Assembly (NCBI RefSeq): GCF_900112605.1
Contig: NZ_FOMJ01000001.1
Span: 582,577 to 646,576, forward strand
Direction of reading: 5' to 3'
DNA: 64,000 nucleotides
Source: Thiohalospira halophila DSM 15071
GTDB lineage: Bacteria > Pseudomonadota > Gammaproteobacteria > Thiohalospirales > Thiohalospiraceae
The notes below the pieces were generated by a model that was not told where the DNA came from, did no database searches, and was given only the letters and a program-made list of their open reading frames with translations. Every line of letters starts with the position of its first letter. Within the stretch, counting starts at the first letter, position 1. Shown here piece after piece: positions 16,269 to 26,278 of this stretch. The position numbers and the translations under genes are program-made.

Positions 16269-16475
16269 ATGGGTCCCAGCGAGGAGAGTGAACTCCGTCA
16301 GCGCCTGGAGGCTCTGCGCGAGGAGCACCGCGACCTCGACGAGGCCGTCGCGCGCCTGGCCGAGGATCCGGCCATGAACCGGCTGCAGCTCACCCGGCTG
16401 AAGAAGCGCAAGCTCCAGCTCAAGGACGCCATCGCCCATATCGAGAGCCGACTGATACCCGACCTCAATGCCTGA
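16269..16475 (+). CDS. YdcH-like DUF465 small protein
   Basis: A 68-residue, highly charged helical protein of the DUF465/YdcH family. It reads as a helical hairpin: ELRQRLEALREEHRDLDEAVARL, a short turn at EDPAMNR, then LQLTRLKKRKLQLKDAIAHIES. Such small coiled-coil proteins are widespread in proteobacteria and have no firm function. An in-frame GTG lies six bases before the ATG. The gene overlaps the DUF3549 gene by 8 bases, so the two are coupled. It is the first gene after structured repeat copy A. Confidence 0.82.
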   Translation: MGPSEESELRQRLEALREEHRDLDEAVARLAEDPAMNRLQLTRLKKRKLQLKDAIAHIESRLIPDLNA

Positions 16476-17487
16476 TTCCGAGACTGAAGCCCCCCAGGGG
16501 ATCGCCGACCTCTGCGCCCGTCAGGGCGTCCCCCTCCACGCCTTCGACATGGGCCGCCAGCTCACCCCGGTGGATGTCGAGACCCTGGCCGCGGTGGAGC
16601 GCGGCGATACCCCCTGGCCCCTGCCCTTCCAGGGCCGGGCACGGCTGGGGCTGGTGGGCGAGACCGGCGCCGATCCCTTCGTCTGGTTCCTGGCCCTGCC
16701 CCTGGACGAGGCGGGCTACCTCCATCCGGCGGTGCGCGACGACCTCCTGGCCCGGCTGGCGGAGGCGCCGCTGCGGGAGCAGGACCCCAACGAGCACGAC
16801 CCCCTGGGCGACAATCCCTACGGCTTCACCCCGGATCCCGAGCGCATGGCAGCCCTGCACGCCCGGGCCGGCCGACTCCTGGGGCGGGAACCCTCGGCCT
16901 ACTACGAGCATGTCCGGATCTATCTCACCGGCGCTCACGGCTGGGACCAGTGGGCTTTCCTGGGGCTGCAGGGGCTGGCGGACATCGCCGAACGGCTGGA
17001 CGAGGCGGACAACGCCGAGCGGGTGGCCGGTGCCATCCCGCAGCTCCCGGCCACGCCCTTCGAGGCGCTGGCGCGCCAGCTGGAGCACGTTACGCTGCCG
17101 GAGCCGGTGGCCGCGGCCCTGCTGGACCGGGCGGAGACGGCGACGGGGACCGAGGCGGCCGCCGCCCTGCGCGGGCTCACCGGGGCTGCCGACGCGGCTC
17201 CGCGCCGGGCGTGGCTGACCCGCCGGCTGGGAGGGCTGGATCCGGAGACCGAGGCCGAGTTCCTGGCCGCCGTGGCCGGCCGCGCCTGGGCCGACCTCGC
17301 CGATCCCGCCGTGGCCGGCGCCTTCCTGGAGGCGCTGGCGGGAACCGGCCAGGAGGTCTTCTCCAAGACCATCACCGAGCTGGTGGCCCTGCCGGGGATG
17401 CGCAGCGCCCTGCGCGACGCCATCGCCGACCCGGCCCGGAGCGAGACGGTAAGCCGCGCCGCGGCGGCCCTGCCAACCCTGCCCTGA
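16468..17487 (+). CDS. DUF3549 family protein
   Basis: A 339-residue soluble protein of the DUF3549 family, known from gammaproteobacteria and without an assigned function. The first half has an alpha/beta character, with FVWFLALPLDEAGYLHPAVRDDLLARL and DPNEHDPLGDNPYGFTPDPERM. From about residue 140 the protein is alanine-rich and helical, like a repeat-type scaffold. No signal peptide, metal motif or active site is evident. The start lies inside the last codons of the DUF465 gene. Downstream is a short repeat hairpin (17588-17613) that may end the transcript. Confidence 0.8.
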   Translation: MPDSETEAPQGIADLCARQGVPLHAFDMGRQLTPVDVETLAAVERGDTPWPLPFQGRARLGLVGETGADPFVWFLALPLDEAGYLHPAVRDDLLARLAEAPLREQDPNEHDPLGDNPYGFTPDPERMAALHARAGRLLGREPSAYYEHVRIYLTGAHGWDQWAFLGLQGLADIAERLDEADNAERVAGAIPQLPATPFEALARQLEHVTLPEPVAAALLDRAETATGTEAAAALRGLTGAADAAPRRAWLTRRLGGLDPETEAEFLAAVAGRAWADLADPAVAGAFLEALAGTGQEVFSKTITELVALPGMRSALRDAIADPARSETVSRAAAALPTLP

Positions 17488-17587
17488 GCCCAGGGCCGGG
17501 CCGGCCCCCTCACCCAGCACCGTGGCCTGTTCTCGAGGTTCCGGACTGGCGCTGGCACGCCATCCGGAACGACGTCTCTTGAACCGC

Positions 17588-17613
17588 GTCATTCCCGCGA
17601 AGGCGGGAATCCC
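17588..17613. repeat. short palindromic repeat (ATTCCCGC-GAAG-GCGGGAAT)
   Basis: GTCATTCCCGCGAAGGCGGG with AATCCC after it is a palindromic unit widely scattered in proteobacterial genomes. The stem is 17591-17598 with 17603-17610 and the loop GAAG. It lies between two convergent genes (DUF3549 and pap) and may act as a transcript end for both. There is no T-tract. Confidence 0.8.
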
Positions 17614-17646
17614 GACAACGGAGCCACCCGGAACGACGGGGACGGC

Positions 17647-19167
17647 TCAGTCGGCCAGGGCCTGCTTCAGGGCCTGGATGAGGGTATCCAGTACCCGGAT
17701 GCGGGCGACCTTCTTGTCCTCCGCCGGGATCAGGGTCCAGGGCGCCTCCCTGGTGGAGGTGCGGGCGACCATCTCTTCCACGGCACGCCGGTAGTCGTCG
17801 CGCCGTTCGCGGTTGCGCCAGTCCTCGTCGGTGATCTTGTGCTGCTTCCACGGCGTCTCCTCCCGCTCCCGGAAACGGCGTAGCTGCTCCTCGTCGCTGA
17901 TGTGGAGCCAGAACTTGGCGACCACGGTGCCGTGCTCCACCAGCTGCTCCTCGAAGCGGTTGATCTCGGCGTAGGCGCGGCGCCAGTCGGCCTCGGCGGC
18001 GAATCCCTCCACCCGCTCCACCAGCACCCGGCCGTACCAGGAGCGGTCGTAGAGGGTGGCATAGCCATCCCGGGGGATCTGCCGCCAGAACCGCCACAGG
18101 TGGTGATGGGCCGCCTCCTCGTCGGTGGGCGCGGCCACCGAGATCACTCGGTGCAGCCGGGCATCCATGGCGGCAATGACCCGGCGAATGGCCGAGCCCT
18201 TGCCGGCGGCATCCCAGCCCTCGAAGACGGCCACCAGGGAGCGGCCGGCATCCCAGGCGGCCCAGGCGAGTTCGTGGAGCTCGCGCTGGCGCGCCTTGAG
18301 CTGCTCGCGATAGTCCGCCTCGGCCAGACGCTCGCCGAGGTCGACGCTGTCCAGCAGGGAGGGGGCCTTCCCCGCCGGCTCGGGGGCCGGGTGCGGAACC
18401 GGGGCCGGGCCGGCGGCTCCCTGCTCCGCCCGGGCCTCGATGGTCGACTCCATGGCCGCGGCCAGGGTCTGGCCGAGGGTGAGGTCGCGGTGGCGGCCAT
18501 CGCCGGCCTCGATAAGGTACCAGGGGCTCTCACCGGTATCGGTGGCGCGGATGGTCTGCTCGGCGGTCTCGCGCAGGGCGGCGTAGTGGGCCTCGGGCTC
18601 GGCCTCCAGGGCCGTGGCGGCGTGGCGACGGGCCCGGCGGGCCGCCTGGCTGGCCTTCTGCTCCTTCTTCCGCCGCTTGGCCAGCCGCCGTGACTGCTGC
18701 TCCGCGGTGAGATGGAGCCAGAACTTCACCACCAGGGTCCCCTCGGCGGCGAGGGTCCGTTCCAGGTCGGCGTTCCGGTGGAGCGCCCGTTCCAGGTCGG
18801 CCCCCTCCAGCTCCCCCAGGGTCCCGCCCTGGAGGGGGCGGCGATACCAGCCGTCAAAGAACAGCGCGATCTCCCCGCGCCCGGGCAGCCGCCGCCAGAA
18901 GCGCCAGTGCGCCGGGCGCTGGCGCTCCTCGTCGGTCTCGTCCCAGAAGGCGGCGGTGGTCATGCCGCGAGTGTCCAGCCACTTGTCCAGGCGGTCGGCG
19001 ACCTTCGCCCGCCCGGCCGCCTCGGCACCGGCAAGGATGATGACCAGCGGCACCCCCTCCCGCTGCAGGGCCCACTGCGCCTGCAGAAGGCGCGTCCGCA
19101 GGGCCGGCTCCGCCGCCTTGAAGTCGGCCTTGTCCAGCTCGCGGCCGAGTTCGACGGCCTCGAACAC
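17647..19167 (-). CDS. pap: polyphosphate:AMP phosphotransferase (duplicated PPK2 domain)
   Basis: A 506-residue enzyme with two PPK2 domains, which moves phosphate from polyphosphate to AMP to make ADP. The N-terminal domain (about residues 10-225) has a degenerate P-loop, AGAEAAGRAKV. The C-terminal domain (about 275-500) has the full FEGWDAAGKGSAIRR, the lid region TDEEAAHHHLWRFW and YDRSWYGRVLVERVEGF. This inactive-active arrangement is that of class II PPK2 (Pap). The start is a GTG at 19167, three bases after the stop of the small upstream gene. Together with ppk1 at the left edge it suggests active polyphosphate use, for example ATP recovery under stress. Confidence 0.93.
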   Translation of the reverse strand: MFEAVELGRELDKADFKAAEPALRTRLLQAQWALQREGVPLVIILAGAEAAGRAKVADRLDKWLDTRGMTTAAFWDETDEERQRPAHWRFWRRLPGRGEIALFFDGWYRRPLQGGTLGELEGADLERALHRNADLERTLAAEGTLVVKFWLHLTAEQQSRRLAKRRKKEQKASQAARRARRHAATALEAEPEAHYAALRETAEQTIRATDTGESPWYLIEAGDGRHRDLTLGQTLAAAMESTIEARAEQGAAGPAPVPHPAPEPAGKAPSLLDSVDLGERLAEADYREQLKARQRELHELAWAAWDAGRSLVAVFEGWDAAGKGSAIRRVIAAMDARLHRVISVAAPTDEEAAHHHLWRFWRQIPRDGYATLYDRSWYGRVLVERVEGFAAEADWRRAYAEINRFEEQLVEHGTVVAKFWLHISDEEQLRRFREREETPWKQHKITDEDWRNRERRDDYRRAVEEMVARTSTREAPWTLIPAEDKKVARIRVLDTLIQALKQALAD

Positions 19168-19170
19168 GGG

Positions 19171-19467
19171 CTAGCTGCCCTCTTCTTCGGCGATCCAGCC
19201 GTCCAGGGTGTCCCGGATCTTCTTCGCCTGGTCCACGCTGGAGATATTGAAGCGGGACTTGGGGATGAAGCTGTCCCCGCGCTTCTGGTAGCGGCGGATG
19301 GTGAAGCGGGTCTGGCCGAAGTCGCCGGTCTTGCGGTCGAGCTCGGTGTACTTGAACAGGATGGTGGTCCAGGCGCCGCGGGTGAGCACGGCCTTGTCCA
19401 GCTCGCGCACCACCTCCTCGCTGCCCTCGTGGTAGGCGACGGTGAGGTCGTCGATGGCCTCGGCCAT
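19171..19467 (-). CDS. conserved small protein coupled to pap
   Basis: I do not recognise a named family for this 98-residue cytoplasmic protein. It starts MAEAIDDLTVAYHEGS and carries a basic, strand-rich middle (RFTIRRYQKRGDSFIPKSRF) and a helical end (VDQAKKIRDTLDGWIAEEE). The ribosome site AAGGAG lies five bases before the ATG. Only three bases separate its stop from the GTG of pap, so they share a transcript and probably translation. A role in binding or steering polyphosphate or the enzyme is conceivable from the basic patch, but this is speculation. Confidence 0.8.
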   Translation of the reverse strand: MAEAIDDLTVAYHEGSEEVVRELDKAVLTRGAWTTILFKYTELDRKTGDFGQTRFTIRRYQKRGDSFIPKSRFNISSVDQAKKIRDTLDGWIAEEEGS

Positions 19468-19521
19468 GGGAGTTCTCCTTGTAGGTGTTGGTTCTTCGAA
19501 AAAAGACTGCGGCAAACGAAG

Positions 19522-19653
19522 GGGAGAGAGCAAGGCCGGGCCCCGCGGGGGTGGCCGGGACACGGCGTACATACGTCCCTGTAGCCTCCACGGCGGCATC
19601 CCTGCCGCCGAGGGTCCCGGCCACCCCCGCGGGGCCCGGCCTCACTCTCTCCC
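19522..19653. repeat. structured intergenic repeat, copy C (divergent)
   Basis: A 132-base element. Outer arms GGGAGAGAG (19522-19530) and CTCTCTCCC (19645-19653) are followed inward by a near-perfect 28-base stem (GGCCGGGCCCCGCGGGGG... pairing with its complement at 19615-19642). The centre keeps the GTCCCTGT segment and a GGCGGCA-tccc-TGCCGCC hairpin, the same design as copies A and B with different arm sequences. It lies between the small pap-linked gene and the M16C protease gene, both on the minus strand, so it could be transcribed with the protease gene. Confidence 0.75.
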
Positions 19654-19667
19654 GCAACTTCTTCCGT

Positions 19668-22625
19668 TCAGGACTCCAGACGCTCCACCACCAGCCCCAG
19701 GTCGTCGGCGGTCTCCGCCCCGAAGGCGCCGGTGACCACCGCGGTGCTCGAGGTGCCCTCGGCCAGGTATTCCCGGGCGACCCGCTCCAGATCGGCCTGG
19801 CGCACGGCGAGCACCCGGTCGCGGAAGCGCTGGCGCACCTCCGGGGTGCGGCCGTAGAGGCGGCCGTGGAAGTCCTGGCGCGCCTCGCCGGCCGGGGAGC
19901 GCGGCTTGTCCAGGGAGGAGACCACCCCGAGGATGGACTCCTCCACCGCCGACCAGTCGTGGTCGCGGCCCAGGAACCACTCCACCGCGGCGTCGAAGTC
20001 GTCCAGCGTTCCCTGGATCCGCGGATCGCGGTAGGAGAAGAAGCGGAAGGCGGCGTTGTCCACGTCCTGGCTGGCGCCGGCGCCGTAGGCGCCGCCCTGC
20101 TCGCGGATGGCCCGGTGGAGGAACTGGTTGCGCAGCAGCACGCCCAGGGCGGTGAGCGGCGCGGCATCGGGATGGTCCTTGGTCACCGTGGGATAGGCGC
20201 GGGCGCAGAAGCTCACCTGGCTCTGGGTCACCCAGAGCTGGTGGACGGCCTCGCGCACCGGCGGCAGGGCCAGCCCGGCGAACTCCTCGGCGGCCGGTGC
20301 CGTCGGCCAGTGGGCGTTGACCGCCCTCTCCAGCCCCTCGGCATGCTCCGGCTCTCCCACCAGGAGGAAACGCCGGGGCGCCTGCCGGATGCGCTCGTGC
20401 AGGGCCAACAGCCGCTCGGCAAAGGCGCGGACCGCGCCCTCGTCATCCTCCATGGCGCTATCCAGCGCCTTGAGCCGCCGCAGCCCCTCCAGGCCGCGCA
20501 GGCGGTGGGTTAGCGACGCCGCCGGGGCCATGCCGGCGGAGGCGGCGCGCATGGCCAGGACGTGGCCCTGCCCGGTAACCGCCCGCTCCTGGCGGGCGCG
20601 CTGCTCGGCGACGATGTCGCGCAGCCAGTCGTGTTCATCGAAGCGGGCGCCGTTGAGGGTGGCCTCCAGCAGCTCGGAGAGATGGTCGGCATTACGCGCC
20701 AGGGCCTTGCCGCCCAGGACCAGGTGGCCGGCGGTGGTCTGGACGTCGGCCACGCCGCCCTGGACGGTGCTGTAGGCGTGGATCCCGCCGGTGACGGCAT
20801 CCTGCCATGCCTGGGCCTCGCGATAGTCGCGCTCGCCCACCCCCACCTCGGTGAGGCAGTCGGTGTACAGGGGCAGCAGTTCCAGCAGCTCCGGCTCCAG
20901 CTCGGGGAGCTCCACCACCACCTGCTGGTAGACCAGGCCGTTGGTGCCCTGGCCGTAGAAGCTGGCCGGGGCGGACGTACCCGCCAGGGTGGTAAAGTCC
21001 GGCGGCTCGGCCGCCGGCGGGATGTCCTCGATGCCCACCTTCGGCAGCAGCTCCGGGTCGTCTTCCCGGTTCTGGCGGTCGGCCAGCTCCGCGGCCCGTT
21101 CCACCAGTTGCTGGCGCTGGTCATGGTCCAGGGTGGCGGCAATGGCATCCAGGTGGGTGCGTTCCGCCGACTCCCGGCGCTGGGTCATCTCCGGCTCCGG
21201 ACGCAGGGTCAGCCGCACCCGGTGGGGGTTGTCCAGCAGCCGCTCGCGGACCAGCCGCGGGATGAAGTCGGGCTCGGCGGCCTCGGCGCGCAGCTCCGCC
21301 AGGGCGGTGTCCAAGTCCCAGACGCCCACCGGGTCACCCCGGTGGATGGCAGCGGAGAGCCCGTCGAGGATGATCTGGAGGCCGAAGGGCATACCGTCGC
21401 CCTCGATCTCCCGCTGGCTGATCTCGATCTGGTGGAGGACCGCCTCCACCCGCTCGGCGGGGACGCCCTCCCGGGCCACCTCCTCCAGGGTATCCAGGAC
21501 CAGGCGCTCCACGGCGTCGGCGTGCTCGGGATCGGAGCCCTCCAGGCCGCAGACGAAGGCCATCTCCTTGTTGGAGTCCTCCACCCCCAGCAGCGGCGAG
21601 GGGTTGGTCCCCAGGTCGCTGCTCTCCAGGGCGTGGCGCAGGGGCGAGGCGCTGTTGTCCAGCAGCACGCCGGAGAGGACCTGGGCGCGCAGCTGCTCGG
21701 CCAGGTCGGTGGAGCGGCCCAGCAGCCAGCCCAGCACGTGGTGGGTCTTGCGCGCGGTGTCGGGCCCGTCCACGGCGTAGCCCTCCTCTACCCGCACGGG
21801 GGCGTGGTAACGATGCTCGTCCGGCACCTCCATCCGCCGGTCCAGCCGCTGGAAGGCGGAGAGCGCCCGCTCCTCGATGGCGGTCTGGATCTCGCCCACC
21901 GGCAGGTCGCCGAAGGTCATGAAGACGGCATTGGAGGGGTGGTAGTGGCTGGCGTAGAAGGCCTTGAGCTGCTCGTGGGTGAGCTGCGGGATCTGCTCCG
22001 GGTCACCGCCGCTGTTGTGGTGGTAGGTGACCGTGGGGAAGAGATAGCGCGTGAGCTCCTGGAAGAGCACCGCCGTGGCGGAGCTCATCGCCCCCTTCAT
22101 CTCGTTGTAGACGACCCCGCGCCGGACCAGGGGCGTGGTGGGGTCCGAGGGCTCCTTGAACTCCAGCCGGTGGCCCTCCTGGGCGAAGTCCATCTCGTCG
22201 AGATTGGCGAAGAAGACCGCGTCCAGGTAGACGTCCAGGAGGTTGAAGAAGTCCTTGCGGTTGGTGCTCGCGAAGGGATAGGCAGTCCAGTCGCTGCTGG
22301 TCAGCGCGTTCATGAAGGTGTTCAGCGACCGCCGGATCATCATGAAGAAGGGGTCGCGCACCGGGTAGTTCTGGCTGCCGCAGAGGACGGTGTGCTCCAG
22401 GATATGGGCCACGCCGGTGGAGTCCTGGGGCATGGTCCGCAGCCCCACCAGGAAGACGTTCTCGGGATTGTCCGCCGCGATGTGGTAGTGGATGGCGCCA
22501 GTGGCGCGGTGGCGCCAGGTCTCCACGGTGACCTGCAGGGCCTCGATGGGCCGTGCTCCCAGGGATTCGAAGGCCGGGTGGCCGTGGTGCTCCCCTTGCG
22601 GGACCGTCGCGGGGCTGTTGCTCAT
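19668..22625 (-). CDS. M16C-family metallopeptidase (PreP/Cym1-like)
   Basis: A 985-residue zinc peptidase of the M16C (presequence protease) group, which degrades peptides inside an enclosed chamber formed by two halves. The inverted zinc motif H74-I-L-E77-H78 lies in GVAHILEHTVLCGSQNYP, followed by FMMIRRSLNTFMNALT and the second glutamate region VVYNEMKGAMSS. The C-terminal half has the usual late arginine-tyrosine region (EQGGAYGAGA). There is no signal peptide, so it is probably cytoplasmic. ATG 22625 has GAGAGGAG ahead. The frame stays open upstream to 22961, but that part overlaps metF on the same strand and is not gene-like. Confidence 0.93.
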   Translation of the reverse strand: MSNSPATVPQGEHHGHPAFESLGARPIEALQVTVETWRHRATGAIHYHIAADNPENVFLVGLRTMPQDSTGVAHILEHTVLCGSQNYPVRDPFFMMIRRSLNTFMNALTSSDWTAYPFASTNRKDFFNLLDVYLDAVFFANLDEMDFAQEGHRLEFKEPSDPTTPLVRRGVVYNEMKGAMSSATAVLFQELTRYLFPTVTYHHNSGGDPEQIPQLTHEQLKAFYASHYHPSNAVFMTFGDLPVGEIQTAIEERALSAFQRLDRRMEVPDEHRYHAPVRVEEGYAVDGPDTARKTHHVLGWLLGRSTDLAEQLRAQVLSGVLLDNSASPLRHALESSDLGTNPSPLLGVEDSNKEMAFVCGLEGSDPEHADAVERLVLDTLEEVAREGVPAERVEAVLHQIEISQREIEGDGMPFGLQIILDGLSAAIHRGDPVGVWDLDTALAELRAEAAEPDFIPRLVRERLLDNPHRVRLTLRPEPEMTQRRESAERTHLDAIAATLDHDQRQQLVERAAELADRQNREDDPELLPKVGIEDIPPAAEPPDFTTLAGTSAPASFYGQGTNGLVYQQVVVELPELEPELLELLPLYTDCLTEVGVGERDYREAQAWQDAVTGGIHAYSTVQGGVADVQTTAGHLVLGGKALARNADHLSELLEATLNGARFDEHDWLRDIVAEQRARQERAVTGQGHVLAMRAASAGMAPAASLTHRLRGLEGLRRLKALDSAMEDDEGAVRAFAERLLALHERIRQAPRRFLLVGEPEHAEGLERAVNAHWPTAPAAEEFAGLALPPVREAVHQLWVTQSQVSFCARAYPTVTKDHPDAAPLTALGVLLRNQFLHRAIREQGGAYGAGASQDVDNAAFRFFSYRDPRIQGTLDDFDAAVEWFLGRDHDWSAVEESILGVVSSLDKPRSPAGEARQDFHGRLYGRTPEVRQRFRDRVLAVRQADLERVAREYLAEGTSSTAVVTGAFGAETADDLGLVVERLES

Positions 22626-22713
22626 CGCCGATTTGTCTCCTCTCGGATGGGTGGGGTCGGAAAGGGTAAAGAATGGGGGCGTACCCCCGTCGGGGGCAAG
22701 GGGTAGGCCCTGC

Positions 22714-22740
22714 CAAAAAACCCCGCCACGGGGCGGGGTT
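22714..22740 (-). terminator. rho-independent terminator after metF
   Basis: On the minus strand AACCCCGCCCCGTGGCGGGG is followed by TTTTTT, a strong GC stem with a T-run, starting seven bases beyond the metF stop at 22748. It separates metF from the M16C gene. Confidence 0.9.
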
Positions 22741-22747
22741 GAGGGGG

Positions 22748-23608
22748 TCAGGTCCGGATGCCGAGGTCCTGCCAGAGCTTCATGGTCGGCTTCGCCTGAT
22801 TCATGCTGTAGAAGTGGATGCCGGGGGCGCCCTGGGCGAGGAGTTCCTCGGCCATGGTCCCCACCACCTCGTGACCGAAGGCCTGCAGGCCCTCCTTGTC
22901 GTCCTTGTCGGCCAGCTCCTCGGCGCGCCAGCTCATCCAGCGCGGCAGCTCCGCCCCGCACATGCCGGAGAAGCGCTTGAGCTGCTCCCAGTTGATGATG
23001 GGCATGATGCCGGGGATCACCGGGATATCCACGCCGCGCTTCTCCAGCTGGTCGATGAACCGGTAGTAGGCATCGGCGTTGAAGAAGTACTGGGTGATGG
23101 CCACGTCGGCACCGGCCTTCACCTTGCGGGCGAAGTTGTCGATGTCGGCAGAGGCGGACGGCGCCTGCGGGTGGAATTCCGGATAGGCGCCCACCTCCAG
23201 GTGGAAGGTATCGCCGTACTCGGACCGCAGGAACTCCACCAGCTCGTTGGCGTAGCGGAACTCGCCGGAGGGGCCGCGCATGCCGGAGGGCACGTCGCCG
23301 CGCAGGGAGACGATGCGCTTGACGCCCATGTCCCGGTAGTTGTTCACCAGCTCCCGGATCTCGTCCTTGCTGGAGGTGATGCAGGAGAGGTGGGGCGCAG
23401 CGTCCAGACCGGCGTTGAGCATGTCCTGGACGGTCTCCACGGTGCCCTGCTGGGTGGAGCCGCCGGCGCCGAAGGTCACCGAGACGTAGTGCGGGTTGAG
23501 GGTCATGAGCTTGTCCCGCACGCGATGGAGGCGATCCCGCGCCTCCTCGGACTTGGGCGGGAAGAACTCGATACTGAAACTCTTTTCAAACTTCTTCTGC
23601 GATTCCAT
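22748..23608 (-). CDS. metF: methylenetetrahydrofolate reductase
   Basis: A 286-residue FAD-dependent reductase making 5-methyl-tetrahydrofolate for methionine synthesis. It opens with FSIEFFPPKSEEARDRL, the family's catalytic glutamate segment, then VSVTFGAGGSTQQGTVE, HLSCITSSKDEI, IVSLRGDVPSG and the GADVAITQYFFNADAYYRF region; the length equals that of E. coli MetF. ATG 23608 has GTGAGGAGTGTC directly before it; the upstream TTG is not needed. A strong terminator-like hairpin ends only about 29 bases upstream of the ATG, so expression seems to need read-through from ahcY. It belongs with ahcY and metK in the activated-methyl cycle. Confidence 0.96.
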   Translation of the reverse strand: MESQKKFEKSFSIEFFPPKSEEARDRLHRVRDKLMTLNPHYVSVTFGAGGSTQQGTVETVQDMLNAGLDAAPHLSCITSSKDEIRELVNNYRDMGVKRIVSLRGDVPSGMRGPSGEFRYANELVEFLRSEYGDTFHLEVGAYPEFHPQAPSASADIDNFARKVKAGADVAITQYFFNADAYYRFIDQLEKRGVDIPVIPGIMPIINWEQLKRFSGMCGAELPRWMSWRAEELADKDDKEGLQAFGHEVVGTMAEELLAQGAPGIHFYSMNQAKPTMKLWQDLGIRT

Positions 23609-23633
23609 GACACTCCTCACGAGGTAGCGTCCC

Positions 23634-23685
23634 AAGAAAAAGGGAAGGCGCGGCGACCCGTATGCACGGGCCGCCGGCCTTCCCT
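23634..23685 (-). terminator. strong terminator hairpin between ahcY and metF
   Basis: On the minus strand an 8-9 bp outer stem (AGGGAAGGC with GCCTTCCCT) continues into CGGCG/CGCCG and CCCGT/ACGGG with a four-base loop, then TTTTTCTT. The hairpin spans 23641-23685. It lies 34 bases after the ahcY stop and directly before the metF ribosome site, with little room for a separate metF promoter. Confidence 0.88.
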
Positions 23686-23718
23686 CATGCTGCCGAAAGG
23701 CGGCGGACCGCCGTTGGC

Positions 23719-25032
<1,314 letters not shown>

Positions 25033-25076
25033 GAAAGGTTTCTCCTTCGCTATAAATTCGGGAATGCTGCGCTACT

Positions 25077-25101
25077 GGCGGGGTGCGGTGGGCACCCCGC
25101 C
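25077..25101 (-). other. perfect hairpin between metK and ahcY
   Basis: GGCGGGGTGC and GCACCCCGCC form a 10-bp perfect stem with a five-base loop. There is no T-run on the minus strand, so it is not a standard terminator; an mRNA-stability or processing element is more likely. I found no SAH or SAM riboswitch consensus in this gap. Confidence 0.7.
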
Positions 25102-25111
25102 CGGCGCCGCT

Positions 25112-26278
25112 TTAGATGCCGGCGGCCTTGCGCAGGGCGTCGGCCTTGTCGGTCTTCTCCCAGGTGATGTCGTCCTCGGTGCGACCGAAGTGACCGTAGG
25201 CGGCCGTCTTCTTGTAGATGGGCCGCAGCAGGTCGAGCATGTTCACGATGCCCTTCGGACGCAGGTCGAAGTTGTCGCGGACGATCTGCTCGAGCTTGTC
25301 CTCGGAGATCTTGGCGGTGCCGAAGGTCTCGACGCGCACGGAGGTGGGCTCGGCCACGCCGATGGCGTAGGAGAGCTGGACCTCGCAGCGGTCGGCCAGG
25401 CCCGCGGCCACGACGTTCTTGGCGACGTAACGGCCGGCGTAGGCAGCGGAACGGTCCACCTTGGACGGGTCCTTGCCGGAGAAGGCACCGCCGCCGTGAC
25501 GGCCCATGCCGCCGTAGGTGTCGACGATGATCTTCCGGCCGGTGAGGCCACAGTCACCCACGGGGCCGCCGATGACGAAGCGGCCGGTGGGGTTGATGTG
25601 GAACTTGGTGTCCTTGGTGACCCACTCCTCGGGGAGCACGGGCTTGAGGACCTCCTCGCGAATGGCCTCCTCGAGGTCCTTCTGGGAGATGTCCTCGTCG
25701 TGCTGCGTGGAGAGGACGACGGCGTCCAGGCCCACCGGCTGGGTGCCCTCGTAGCGCAGGGTCACCTGGCTCTTGGCGTCGGGCCGGAGCCACGGCAGGG
25801 TGCCGTCGTTACGGACAATGGACTGACGCTGGGTCAGCCGCTGCGCCAGGGTGATCGGGGCGGGCATGAGCACGTCGGTCTCGTTCACGGCGAAGCCGAA
25901 CATCAGGCCCTGGTCGCCGGCGCCCTGGTTGGGGTCGAGGCCGCGGCCCTCGTCCACGCCCTGGGCGATGTCGGGGGACTGCTTGTCGAGAGCGACCAGG
26001 ACGGCGCAGCTCTCGTAGTCGAAGCCCATGTCGGAGTGGTTGTAGCCGATCTCGTTGACCACCTCGCGGGCGATCTCGTTGTACTCGATCTTGGCACTGG
26101 TGGTGATCTCCCCGGAGAGGACGATCATGCCGGTGTTGATCATGGTCTCGCAGGCAACACGCGCCTTGGGGTCCTCAGTGAGGATGGCGTCGAGGATGCC
26201 GTCGGAGATCTGATCGGCCACCTTGTCGGGATGGCCCTCGGAAACGGACTCGGAAGTAAAGAGGCTGGTGTTCGACAT
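25112..26278 (-). CDS. metK: S-adenosylmethionine synthetase
   Basis: A 388-residue enzyme that makes S-adenosylmethionine from ATP and methionine. It carries [21 protein letters not shown] at the N-terminus, then [16 protein letters not shown], and the phosphate-binding [19 protein letters not shown] (around residue 260). Length and order match the family. The ATG at 26278 is preceded by TAGGAGCGACCAGTATA. Its leader region (26279-26802) is unusually long, and its promoter is not evident. It is the first gene of the metK-ahcY-metF methyl-cycle group, all on the minus strand. Confidence 0.97.
   Translation of the reverse strand: MSNTSLFTSESVSEGHPDKVADQISDGILDAILTEDPKARVACETMINTGMIVLSGEITTSAKIEYNEIAREVVNEIGYNHSDMGFDYESCAVLVALDKQSPDIAQGVDEGRGLDPNQGAGDQGLMFGFAVNETDVLMPAPITLAQRLTQRQSIVRNDGTLPWLRPDAKSQVTLRYEGTQPVGLDAVVLSTQHDEDISQKDLEEAIREEVLKPVLPEEWVTKDTKFHINPTGRFVIGGPVGDCGLTGRKIIVDTYGGMGRHGGGAFSGKDPSKVDRSAAYAGRYVAKNVVAAGLADRCEVQLSYAIGVAEPTSVRVETFGTAKISEDKLEQIVRDNFDLRPKGIVNMLDLLRPIYKKTAAYGHFGRTEDDITWEKTDKADALRKAAGI

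Noticed and set aside
18854-20167. A 437-codon minus-strand frame across pap, the small gene and the M16C end
   Set aside because: It passes through structured repeat copy C and three real genes in the wrong frame and has no family features.
20562-22706. A 714-codon plus-strand open frame antisense to the M16C protease
   Set aside because: It shows shadow composition and no recognisable domain; the minus strand has the zinc motif and full family length.
25033-25111. A SAH riboswitch between metK and ahcY
   Set aside because: The gap is only 79 bases and holds one simple hairpin; the conserved SAH-binding core sequence is not present.
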